From Motacilla alba alba (lineage: Eukaryota > Chordata > Aves > Passeriformes > Motacillidae), in NCBI RefSeq assembly GCF_015832195.1, contig NC_052018.1:54311666-54375665 (forward strand): 64,000 nt of DNA, given 5' to 3'. The notes beneath the pieces are model-generated. The model did no database searches. It worked only from the letters and a program-made list of their open reading frames with translations, and was not told the origin of the DNA. Shown one piece after another: positions 1-12,200 of the stretch (the first letter of the stretch is position 1; each line of letters starts with the position of its first letter). Position numbers and translations under genes: made by a program.

Positions 1-80
1 ATATCCCCTCTGCTCTATCCACCTTTTCAATAAAAATTATGATCTTTTTAATAAAGCATTTCAGATGTATGTCTCCTTAC

Positions 81-227
81 ATCATTAGGAGTCTTCTCCT
101 GTTTCTCATGCTTTTCCCGGTCATAGGCCATCTTTTTCAAAAGTTTCTTCATAGCTTTGTCCTTTTTATCCTTCTTCTGGCTTTCAGTGTTTTGTTTTCT
201 CACTTGGTTAACAATAAACTTTGGAAT
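81..227 (-). CDS. ARHGAP18: ARHGAP18 coding exon 12 (residues 516-564, basic segment)
   Basis: The acceptor is TTTATCTAG at 229-228 and the donor is GAT|GTAAGG at 80. The 147-nt exon is phase 0 on both sides. It encodes [15 protein letters not shown], then a strongly lysine-rich stretch ([16 protein letters not shown], 533-548) and [11 protein letters not shown]. It is probably a charged helix after the RhoGAP fold. By memory it has two residues (KD) more than human in the lysine run. The remaining exons of the C terminus are beyond position 1. Confidence 0.94.
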
Positions 228-3200
228 CTAGATAAACAAAGAGTAAGCATGAATAACTACATAGTTTTCTTTACCAAAATTTTGTAAGTGTCCAGATTAT
301 CAGGTAGAACTCTAAACCAGTGTTCTTTTCCAGTATTGATTATAATATAACTATAAAAAAATGTGGATTCAAATAATATAAAATTGTGAAACAGTTTTAA
401 AATAACTCCATTTGTGATAAAATACTCCATTCAGTAACTTCTCAGGGGAAGCGATGTGGAATCATACAGCATTTTTACTTTTGTCAGCCAAAAACATTCA
501 CCTGACACTTAGTATGTAAAATGGTGCTAATCACTTTTCTTCACATGAAGCAAAGGTCAAAATTATTCCAAGCTGCTAATGGACAACACACCTCCAACTT
601 GTTCAGTTTGTCTAACCTAGAGCTTTGCTTAAGACCATGACACAACTTCATGCTTAATCAAAACGTGGTTTATATGATATTAAGTTTGGCTCAAAAGGGC
701 AATAAGTTCAAACACTGTGTTTCCTGCTAATATCTCTAAGCCAAAAAGAATTACCCATAGCAATATATATTGATAGACCAAATATACATATTCCCTAAGG
801 ACTTATTTTTGAGTTCACCTGTAGAACATACAATATTAAAACTCTGACCACCAGAGCTTAACATTAGATGTAATATTTTTGCTTTGCTCCCCTAAGAGTT
901 ACCTATGACCAAGAACCTAGCTGGATCAGTCTGATCCTTTTCTAAATCACAGATGTAACTTCACATGACTTCTCTATTCAGATACCCTGTTGTGGAACTT
1001 ATCATCTTACCCCCCTTAAAAACACACTTACTGTCCAGAGAAGTTTTTGGTACTGAATCATAAAGCGCATGACATTTGCTGTCCCAGCTGCCATAACAAA
1101 CTCGCTTTGTTCAATAGTCTTTGAGCCAAACCCATGAAACGTGAAAAGGTTTGGGGCCATCACCATTGCAACATTCTTCAACGTCATCTTATTTTTGTCT
1201 CGGTGATCAATTACCCGTTGGAGGAATTCAAGCAGTACCTGAAATAAGAGCAGAACTTTCAGCTCAACTCTGCATGTGAAAAGTGAAGCATGTGCACAGT
1301 TCAAAATGAACATATGAGTGAAACATGATGTTGCATATTTTTTGGGAAAAGCTCTTAATTCCTAATAAAACCACATTAAAAGCAATCAATAATAGAAGTG
1401 TGCATATATTGTTCACAGAACAATAATGCAAGGTTTGTTTCCTTCAAGTAATGAAGTAAAACATTCTTGTTGTTTTTGTGGCTAACATTTTCAAAAGCAT
1501 TCATGTCACTTTCAGGCCCTGCACAGTAAGATTTGTTTCAAAATCTTTGTTATACACCTTTGTGGGTGTATAAGCAGCATCCCACAGATGCTTGTGAAGA
1601 CATTACTGTTGGCATTTGTCAAACTGAAAGTGAACACAATAGTGCCAGCTGTCATGGTTATGGAAACATGGAGTGGCTAATTCTGTAAGGTAAGAAATTC
1701 ACGAGTAAAGCATTGCATTGTGAATGACAGGTAGCCAGTTAGAAACTGGCAATTTTCAATTAATTTAGTTCCAGATATTTGTAGCGCAACTCAGGAGCCT
1801 TCTTGACTGCCTCCACACAATAAACAAACTCAAAAAGAAAGTCTTGTTTGAACAATAAGACTGAGTAGGATTTTTTGCCTGTAATAGATGATGTTCTGCA
1901 TCCTACACAAATCCTGCATTCATTCTTGATTGTAACAGCTTTAACAGTAAGCATATTCTGAAAAAAAAACATTAATAGCTTTGCTACAAAAGGACAAGCA
2001 CAAATTGGAAGAATCCATGTAACATGCTCCAAATAGCAACAGGAAGTGTAAACTTACAGTTTATTGAGAGTAGAAAAAACAGCACAGAGAAAAGTGAGGA
2101 ATAAAAATGAAGAGCTAAACCCAGTTTATAAAAGGAAACTCACATTCATTGTATTCTAACACTTTATTTTTTGCACTGAAAATAATGACTGAGGAAAAAA
2201 AAAGGGAGCAAAACTTTTAAGAGAAAAGGTTGCTCACAGGGAGATTACTATCGAAATCCTGGAAAAATGTCAAGTCACATTCTTTAAAGTCATTTGGGAG
2301 GAGTTAGGGCCCTAAGATGTTTTTTTGGTTTTTTTTCTCCCAAAGTTATGTGAAATAGGGGGGAATAAAAAGAGTCAGTAATTTCAGCATTAACTTTGAA
2401 TTGGAAAAAAAAAAAAGAATGTTCAAAAGACAATGGCATTCATTACAACAGTGGATTCACAGAAATAGACAAAACATTTATGCAGGAAAATAATATTAAC
2501 AATTCTAACCTTCAGGGTGTCTCTGTTTGCTTCAGGTAGAAGGATAACCAAAAGATTCAAAGCTTGCAGTTGCTGTTTCCTCGTTGGGAGATCTGCCAAT
2601 AAAGCACACAGACCTCAGTATTTTGAAATTGTTATTTGTACTCTTCAAAAAGTATGAGTTCTAAGCTGAAACTTCTTGCAAAATGCTGAATGCATACACA
2701 TGGCTAATTATCATAGTATGACAAAGGACTGGCAGATCCTGGTTTTCTGATACTCATTTCCAAATGTTCTTTTAGGATTCAGTTGGTGTGACTCAGCAGT
2801 CTTTTGGCACTGTTTTCTAGATGTCTTGTGATTCCTTCTTTATTTTGCAATGCTACAAGAAGGGATAGCTAATAGTTCTTTCCTTTCTGAGCCTGGGCCC
2901 CAACACACCAAAGGGTATATCCAACACTGCCACAAAAAGGGACAGCTAATGGTTCTACCCTTTCTGAGCCTGTGCCCCAACACACCAAGGGTATATCCAA
3001 CACTGCTTTCACAGTTTCTCTGGCTGCCTTCACAGTCACATGATGTCCCAAGTCACTCCCACAGAATGAACACCACACTGTAACTGAGTAAGGTAGGTCT
3101 CCAGTGACATAACCAACAGCAGCTGCAATGGCAAACCAAGAGCAGAGAAGCTTAACACGTATCTATAGCAGAGAGTGCTGTACCAAATGAGGCAATTAAA

Positions 3201-6200
3201 GAAAAACCATGTTGCTTCTGTCTTTTACCAATTGCTCAGTGGTGCATCATTCACCCAAGCTGCACAGTGAATGCATCGTTCACCCAAGCTGCAAAATGAA
3301 TGCATCCCTACACTTCTACATCTCCTGGAAGAGCTCCTACGTTCTGGCAGTGCAGAAAGCCCCACATTTGTCACTTGTGATAAACTCCCTCCTGTCATGC
3401 TTTAGAGGACATGCTCTGGCAAGTCTTCTCAGGAGATTGCGAATGAATCAGGCCGTACATAAAACAAGTGAAGAAGGGGGTACCTGCACAACATAGTTTT
3501 ATCACATGATTTCAAAATTCAACAGGGCTGTTCTCATGCATCCTGCTGGGATTCCAACTGAATTGCAATTTCAAATACATTTAATCCAAATCAACTCAGG
3601 AGACACCACCAAACAAAAATAAAAGTTCATTGATGAAATAAAAAAAAACCAACAAAACCCCTTGCTGACTACCTTTTACCATACCAAAAATTAAGGCTCT
3701 GAATAAATGAGTGGCAAATTGTATAATCATTTAAAACATCAAGTAGTGAGAGCAATTTTATCTACCTGCTTTAGAAAGACACACATTAAAAGTGAGGCTT
3801 AAATTTAGTTTCAAAACACCATATGTCACAATGTTCAAAAAGCAACAAGAATCAATCTTTTCCTAGGAAAGTAAGAAAAAATACAATTGCAAAACAATTA
3901 AAATTCATTACTTAAGAGTTTCTGTCTTCTCACCCAAGTAACAATTGAATTTTAGTTGCTTACATTACTAAAATTAGCAAATTAAATTGTTCAAATTCTT
4001 CTTTAAATATTTAATTCTAACCACACTACTTAGTCACACTATCATGAAAAACACTGACTACTGTCACAAAGATGGTCCTTTTTCTCTATCACCTAATCTT
4101 ATTGCATGCAACAAGAAAAACTATTTAAACAATGGGAAGTGCTGTGTCTGTTTTGAAGCAAATCCTTTGGTTCAATATAGAAAGTGGTTTGGATCCTGGC
4201 ACCTGAGTACTTCTGGGTAAGTAAAACCACATAAGCCTTCAGACAGCTCAGGAGCACAAGCAGAAACCCTCTGGCTCCAATCACTACCAGTAAGTGAAAC
4301 AACCTTGTGGAGCTCTTTGCTGCCAGCACAATCTGAAAGTGTTCTGGCCAGTTTTAACTTGACACTCAGTACTGCAAAATCAACAACACTGTGTAGCAGG
4401 CCAAAGCACCAACCCCCTACTCCAACCAACCTGACAGCATTGAAAGGCAGCTCAGACCTGGGAGACTTGACATGGAAGTCAAGAATTTTTAAGAATACTT
4501 GTCAGTTTGCCTATTCATGTGAATTTTCTGATGCTGAGTTTAGCTCAGTTGGTTGGAGCATGGTGCTAATAATGCCAAGGTTGATGGTTTGATGTCCATA
4601 TGGACCATTCAAAAAGCTGGACTTGATAATCTTTGTGGATTCCTTCCAACCCAAAATATTCTATGATTCTATGAAAGCCCCTCTTAAAAATGAGCCATTG
4701 CTCTGCCTGCAGGCAAGAGAAATAGAACTTGCTTTCCCTTGTTGACTGGGGAGTTAATGTACGTGGATTCTCACTCTGGATTTATTATCACCAACCCACT
4801 CTCTTCCAGTTACAGCCAGTATGCTTTCTGTATTGTAACCAACTGGCAAAGAAGACATTTTCCCAAGAACTTGCTGATCTCAAGGGACCACAGACTATCA
4901 GCAGTTCTGACTACTCTGTTCTAACTTCTCCTCTTATAAATGGATAAAATACCCTAACCAGTATAAATTATCATTTGTTGTATTTCCTGAAGAACTGCTT
5001 ATCTTTGTTGTGGTTTTCTCTCGAAGCAAACACTATTTATAAACTGATACTGTCATACACATTTTCTGTGCAGCCCTTGTATACCCCTTAACTACTATCA
5101 GAAACATTAGAAAGTGAAAATGTGCTTTCATAGTATGTGTAAGCTATTAAAATAGCTGTTACGTGAAAGATGTTATTTGCATAGTAGCAAAATTATGCCC
5201 ATCTTTTCTCAGGAGAACTCATATTGTTGTTATTCAATTTGTTTCTCAGCAAAGAGACACGTCTCTGCATGGGTATCAATTCTTTCAGCAGAGACAGAAA
5301 GGACACTACTCACTCTGCACATCTTGGAAAGCTTTGAGATATTCTACAGTGAGGAGTGGCTGAGGCAGTTCACGGATGAAGAGTTTTAAAAGACTTGCTG
5401 CATCATGTTGCTTCACATTTTCCCAGTTGAAAGTCCCTTCATAAAATTTTGCTTCCAGTTCTTGGCAAAGGCCCTGAAATGCAATGGATACAGAGGGCAG
5501 CAGTAATATTTGGCTGCTGCAAGTCACGCGTTATATACACAGCAATACTTTCCACACTTTGAAAAGGGGGGGAAGGACATCTGAAATATCACTTAACTCT
5601 AGTTGCTGCTGGTCTTTTGCTACAAAACAGATAAATGTGGGATCAGAAGTATTGCAAGCAAACACACATTAATAGGCAGCAGTCAAATCATATGGGAAAA
5701 AATCCCATGGGCCTGAGCCAGGGCCATATGGAATAAATATACAATAAGAAACAGATATCATACTCAAGCACATAAGGGTCATGGCCTCCCCTCCACCCAA
5801 ATATTAAGACTGTCTGATATACAGAGCAGTTCTGAAACTGCTACCCAAGGGTGTTGCTATAGTGCATACATGGCCATTTTCATAAACAAATAAGGCAATT
5901 ATGAGTGTTGACACACAGCTTCTTATCAAAATATACACTAAGGTGAGGCTGGTTCTCTTTTTAAAACACAGGGAATGACTTGTATAACTGAATAGCTGAA
6001 TGTCTTGCCATCTACAGGGAATGCCATGTTGCTGGGCACATACAGTTTTGCCTAGCACGCAGTGTCAAACATGCCCTGTGTGGAAGCGGCCTGTCCTGCA
6101 AATCATGAGGTTACGCAGTGAAGAGCTCTGAAAGTCTCAGTCATAACTCTGGCTGGGAAAGGATGGGATACTGTTGGCAGCAGACATTACCATATCCCTG

Positions 6201-9200
6201 CCCTGCTGCCATGGCAGTGCTATTAGCCTTTCACAGATGCACAAATGGGAACACACAGTAAAGACCAAGTCCTTAGTCTATTGCTAAGTATCAGGCTTGA
6301 TCTCACACCCACTTCATCTATTTTCCAGTCAGGCAGAGTGAAAAGTAACCTCAGTTCAGGGCCAGAGGCCCTGAGGCACCTCTCACAGGTCCCTCCTTTC
6401 TTCTAGCTCAGTTATTCTGGACAGAAAAGGAGGATAGAGACACGGGCTTGTTTTGTAAAAAATGTGCTGTGGAAAAGTATGGCCATAATTATTTATCTGG
6501 ACAAGAAGGGCACATTGAACAGAGGATATTAGATACATTTTTAAGATACCCTTCTCAATAAATTTAACTTTGTCCAAATGGAAAATGGATCTATTTACAA
6601 AGAAAATGTGGACACTTAGTTTGGTATAAAAGTTGGATATTCTCAACTGTCCTCCAGAGAGATCTTCTGTCTCCACTGACTGTATTGGAGGTTCAAATGT
6701 GCAACAGTTATAATTCAGATGTCTAAAGTCAAGTGGGTATGATTTCCTGAGCATCAAAAGGAGCAAGCTTTAGAAACAGAGATGAAAATTCTCCCTCAGA
6801 GACTCATCACTTTCTCCATCCACATTCAGACCAAATCACTGCAGTAAATGCAATATTAGAGATACAATCATTTTATATGAGAGACAAAGGCAGAAATTTC
6901 AACTATGTGTCCTAGTGCTCCAATGCCTACATTTTAAAGTAAATGTATTTGACTATGGGGTCTATCCAATGCACTCTAAAAATAACCCTAAAATCTACAG
7001 AATATGATAGCAAAGTATTTTTCTGTGTCTTTCTATATAACTATATAATGAGGAAAACACTTTTTTTTTCTGTTTAAGAAAATTAAGGGAAAAACTTCAG
7101 TCCTTTAGTATGATAAATTCCTTGCTTTTTAAAAAGTTTTCAAATAGAATAAGTAAAAGAACTTAAAATATTTGCTAACAAAACTATTGCTTAATTTAAA
7201 GAAGTAGTTAATGCAAATAGAGAGGTTAAAAATAAATGAAAGCTGAATAGTGAATGATCCACTGTTTGGGAAATTGTATTAAGCTAATAAAATCAAAGAG
7301 CAAACAAATAAACAAAATCACTAAGAAATCACTCCACTTAGCAGAACCAATGTTAAGTGGAAAATAAAGAATGGAGGAAAATTGAAAAAAAAAAATTCGT
7401 ATCTTAGTTACCAGTAAATAAACAAAACCAATTTCCACAATAATCCCTTCTTTTAGTTGTTTCTAATGAACCAGCAGCTGGACCAAGTTCTACACAACAG
7501 AGGCTGACAGACATCTTTGGACAGCTGAATCCACTTAAATGGTCCTTTCTGTTTAGAATTTAAGGCCAGTTCAGACCGTCTTTTTAACACATTGAGCCTT
7601 GGCATGAATCACACTGTGTATTTAGCTCCCTGCACTAAGGCAAACACTGGGGAAGAGCCTGCATGTAACTGGCACTCGCCCTGCGAAGTGTCGCCGTGCA
7701 CAGACGTCCCTAACAAGATTGCGCTCGGCAAGCCGAGCACTTATACTGCTGTTCATAAAAATAAATGTGAGATGTTCTTCAGTGCACACTGCCTGCCTTG
7801 CCCTGTAACACAGGTTAAGTCCAGCTATTAAAAAAGGCTCACAATGCCAGGGAAAAGCTTCCTCCTGGGGTAGAAAGACGGTGTATGAACCGTTCAGATG
7901 ATTAAACTGGTTCAGGGAAAAAGCAAAAGGCTGGAAAGCTCATGCCAAGAATTAATGAGATTTTGGCACAACTGAATTTGAAAAGGAGCTTTGACTCTCC
8001 TTCAAACTTCAACTCCAGTCTTTCCCCAAAACTACACTGAGTGAAAGCATCATTTCTCTGGCTAATATCATTCAGTTTTCTTTGTAAAGAGATTATGCTT
8101 TCAATTTTTGAAGATTTTGACAACAATGGGATGCTAAAATATAATTTGTATGACAAAATAAATTCAGCAACCACACATACATTTTGGGGTATATTAATAA
8201 CCTGTGCAATGTTTTACCTTTACTCTTGTTGCAACTCCTGGTATTCTAAGAAGTCCCTCTGTTTCCAGAGTTGTCTCTTCTATCTGGGCAATCAGCTGTC
8301 AAACACAAACCAAACTGGCATGAGCAAAGATGCCAACTAAAAATTACTGGCAGATAGTTCTGATATATTGAAGCCTTTACGCTTCTGTCTCTCTCTCTGT
8401 GCACATGCATTTGTGCACACAGATTTGTAACAAGCAGAGGTTCAAACACAGTTTGCAAATAGATTACAGTTCTTGTAGAAGAAAACTCAATGTTGTTCTT
8501 ACCCTTTTTTATGAGTCCTATTAAAGAGGAGTTTGTTTATTTTATTAAAAAAGAAACCTGTATGTTGTTTACCTCCTTCAAGCCTCCTCTGAAGACTGAA
8601 GAATTATTTTCAAAAATTACTGTGGCTTCAAAATTATATCCCAATTACTATCCTTGTTAAAATGTCTCCAAATCAAAATAAATCAAAATAATTAAGGTAA
8701 CATTCTCATTAATACTCTAGGACTTTACAAGAGGAGAATTTAGAACTTCTAGGCTTTAAAGAAGCCTCTGATTTGCAAATTCTGACATTCTCCTAACAGA
8801 CTCAAAAGTCTGCAACCCTTCACATGGATAAATTTGCAGAAATTCCATAAAAGTACTTAAAAACCATATAATAATTTTTTTCTAAATAATATGCCTAGAA
8901 ATAGTCACTGAAGGATGGAATTAAGAGAATTTAAAACAAATCTGTAAGCGTCAAAAGCTGATGACATAATTTTAGCACAAATAGTTCCCACGATGTTTAA
9001 CTAGGGCAGTGCCTTTGTTACATGCCTTCCTGCACCAGTGCTTGAGTAAGAAAAAGTATGCAACAGAGTTTTTTCCAGTTACAGAAATAAAAGGGAGTTT
9101 ACCTACCGCTGCATTTATGTAACAGATAAATGCCATAAAAAAGATTGGACAGAAAACCCTACAAAGTTAGAAAACAGCACTAGAAGTGTCACTCTAGTGC

Positions 9201-12200
9201 ATTTTCCATGTTTTGTTTTTTTTTTTTTAAAGTGCTAACTGGCCCCATCCAGCTCACCCTGTACCTGGTTTACACCACATCAGTGCCTGCCACTCACATC
9301 TGCTGGGCACAAAGACACTGTGGGCAGTGTGTGACCTGCCATCAGCACCACTTCTGGGGAAGTCAAGGTCTGGTGGCCACAGCTCCCTCACGAACACTCA
9401 CTCCCCCTGGCACACAGCAAGAGGTGGCCGCTGGCCACCACCAACTTCCTGCCTGTGGGAAATCCCCTGTTCATCTCTATCAGGGCTGCCTTGCATGGCT
9501 TTATTAGCAGGCCACAGACTGGACTTACTTTCAGCAGAAACTTCTGATGACAACATGTAAATTGCTATTACTGTGAGATTCTCCAGTTGCAAAATCCCTG
9601 ACAAAATTATGTCTTTACTTTTAATTTAAATTCCTCAGTGAAATAAAAAGTAGGTGTATTTTTATTTTTAATAAAGCAGCCTTCCTGTTAGCTTGCTTTG
9701 TTTCATTTCAGTGATAAACAAGATACATTTAGAAGAATGAACAAAATTGCTCTCGTATACTTCATATAAATCCCCAGTTCTAGGAAAGCACATGCTGCTG
9801 AGAACAAGCAGAAGAAATGGGAAACTGTTTTCATATTCTCATTTGAAGTAAAACTGTATTCCAAATGATGTCTGCACCTTGCAAAACAAATCACATCTAT
9901 AAGATACTAATGTTTATGTCGAATTTTCGATGTTGCTAGGATAGCAGAGTGATCAATCACTATTTGCAATTTGATTTCTCAGTTCATAGATATCATCTTT
10001 TCCAGAAATGTGTTTTTATGATTCTGAGAAAGCAATTTCTGGCATGAATGACACAGTGGTAGTTTTCAGACCGTGATGCAAAACTACTTTGATATTTCTG
10101 TTTCTCAAAAAGTGACAAGCGCCTCTACAAACAGACTGAAATGCTGATGATAGAGCACTGAGTTTCTGTCAGTGTTAGGACAGGTCCACACACAGTGGTT
10201 TATTTTCTTCTCATGAAATGAGATGTGCTATGCATGGGCAGCAAATCAAGGGTCTCCATCTCCTTTCCAATCATCTGCCCCATTACCGTGACATGATATG
10301 GGCAAAGGCATACCCCTTTGTACTAAAGCAACAAGTCTTCTGGAAAAGCACCTGCCTAGTGAGTTTATTTCTTGAATTCAAAATAGGTCTGATAGAATGC
10401 AAAATATCACATTTACTGAATTAGTAAGTAAAGTTACAATTAGAAGTTACAATAACTTGGATGGATTAGAGTATTATACTGAAAACTGCTACAGGAAGCA
10501 AATAAATCCAGGACAAAATGTTATGCTTTTGTCATTTTGCACGTATGTAAAAATTTAAAAATTTAACTTCTTCATGCCTATTTACCTTCTGAAAAATCAG
10601 TGGGATCTTGGTTCCTGGGACTTTCTTCTGATCCTGTTCCAGTAAAAGTGACAGTGGGACACCAAACAAGCCAGAGTCTGAAGAATAAAGCAAAAAAACC
10701 TGAGATTTTATCCATATCTTTTTCCAGTATATGTGATACTGGCATAAACCCACATTTCTGAAGCACGAAGTCTATTCAATGCATTCAGAGCTATTGACCT
10801 TTTGTTTAAAGTGTTTTAATGTCTTTGCCCATAAAGTTATTACACAAAACATTCTGGCTAAAAGGATTCATCATCTCTTCCTCAGGAGTCTTCTGTTTTG
10901 ACTTCAAATTGCCATCCACATATTCTGGAGCACAGTAAAGCAAACTGCATAAATGAACCATCTGCATAGTTCTGGTTTGCAGAATGAAAGTGATAATGAC
11001 CCTGCAATGCAGATCTTCACCTCTCAATGCAAGTCATTATAGTTGAGATGGAAATGCCATGAGTAAAATATCCAGAACTTGGTCACTAAAATGAGACAAA
11101 TACGATTAACCCCCAGAGTTGCTCTGAACACTTCTCTCTACGAGGGTTTGGAAATAACAGCTTTTCAACTCCTGTACTTTTGAATTATACAGCAGCAGCA
11201 GAACAGAAAGACAACCAACTCACTAAAGGTTCATTTTTAAAAACAGCAAAAGTACAGTTAATTCTTGGTTAAAAAATAACTTTCACAATAGGGCCAAAGG
11301 ATTTAATTTTTTTTTTAAGGAATTCAGTCACAGTTAATTTAGCCCTGATGACAAACTAACCTTAGTCTTCATGTAAATGGGACTTACATGTGGCCCAGTT
11401 GAATAGAAGTGAACAACCATTTAAAGAGAGCTATGCTAAAAATGGCTAACCCAAAACTGCTGAGACAGAACTTCTCTGTCAGAAATACTGATAATTGCTG
11501 TATGTGCAAGTTTTCTGGAGCAGCATATAATAATACAAGTAGTCAAAATCTGCTGCTTGGTATGATGCCATGCCAATATTGAACACAGAACAGATGCAAT
11601 TACTAAAAAAACTGTCAGCCCTTGAGAAAACATGATATACATCAAAGAAAGATCAATTTCAGTGCCAAACCAGAAGCTCTTGTATCTCTGTCAGCATAAA
11701 AAGTCTACCTATAAAATACAAGAGACACATACATACAGGCAATATCCATACCCCATAGCTTTATTATCTTGAAGTTCTTGTCAATAATAAAAGTTTCCAT
11801 TGAAATGTAGTTGAAAACACAAACTCCAGGAGGTCAATAAAAATGTAGTGCTGGGCACAGCATAGCATTCCCCAGAAGAATGATGTTTGCATCATCTTTA
11901 CATACTTAAGCACAAAGGAGAAAATGAACAGACCCACCACTGTATGAATCAATTGGCCAAACACTTAAGGGGTGAAGAGGTAAGGGTCAGACAGAGCAAA
12001 AAGGCACTGAAGGCAGTACATTGCAAAAACACATTAGCTTGGCAGAAAAGCTGATGTCATTGTCCATTTCCTATACATTGCCATGTGACATGAGTCTAGC
12101 CTATCTTTTTTACCTTTTAAAGAAGTTTTTAATCAATTCAACATTTTATGAATGCCTGCCATTCAGTTAATAATGCTGAGAGTGAAATTCAATTAACAAT

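Larger units (their letters stand above)
2593..5313 (-). other. ARHGAP18 intron 9
   Basis: Contains the 76-bp and 29-bp tandem duplications and the tRNA-Ile/CR1 SINE. The rest is unremarkable AT-rich sequence. Confidence 0.9.

Noticed and set aside
4533..4608. Possible tRNA-Ile(AAU) gene
   Set aside because: The acceptor and T-arm carry mismatches, and the sequence runs straight into a CR1 tail, so it is a SINE head and not a tRNA gene.
9208..9560. Possible processed pseudogene after a T-run in intron 7
   Set aside because: The T-run and GC shift fit a reversed retrocopy, but no parent gene was recognised and no target duplication is visible.
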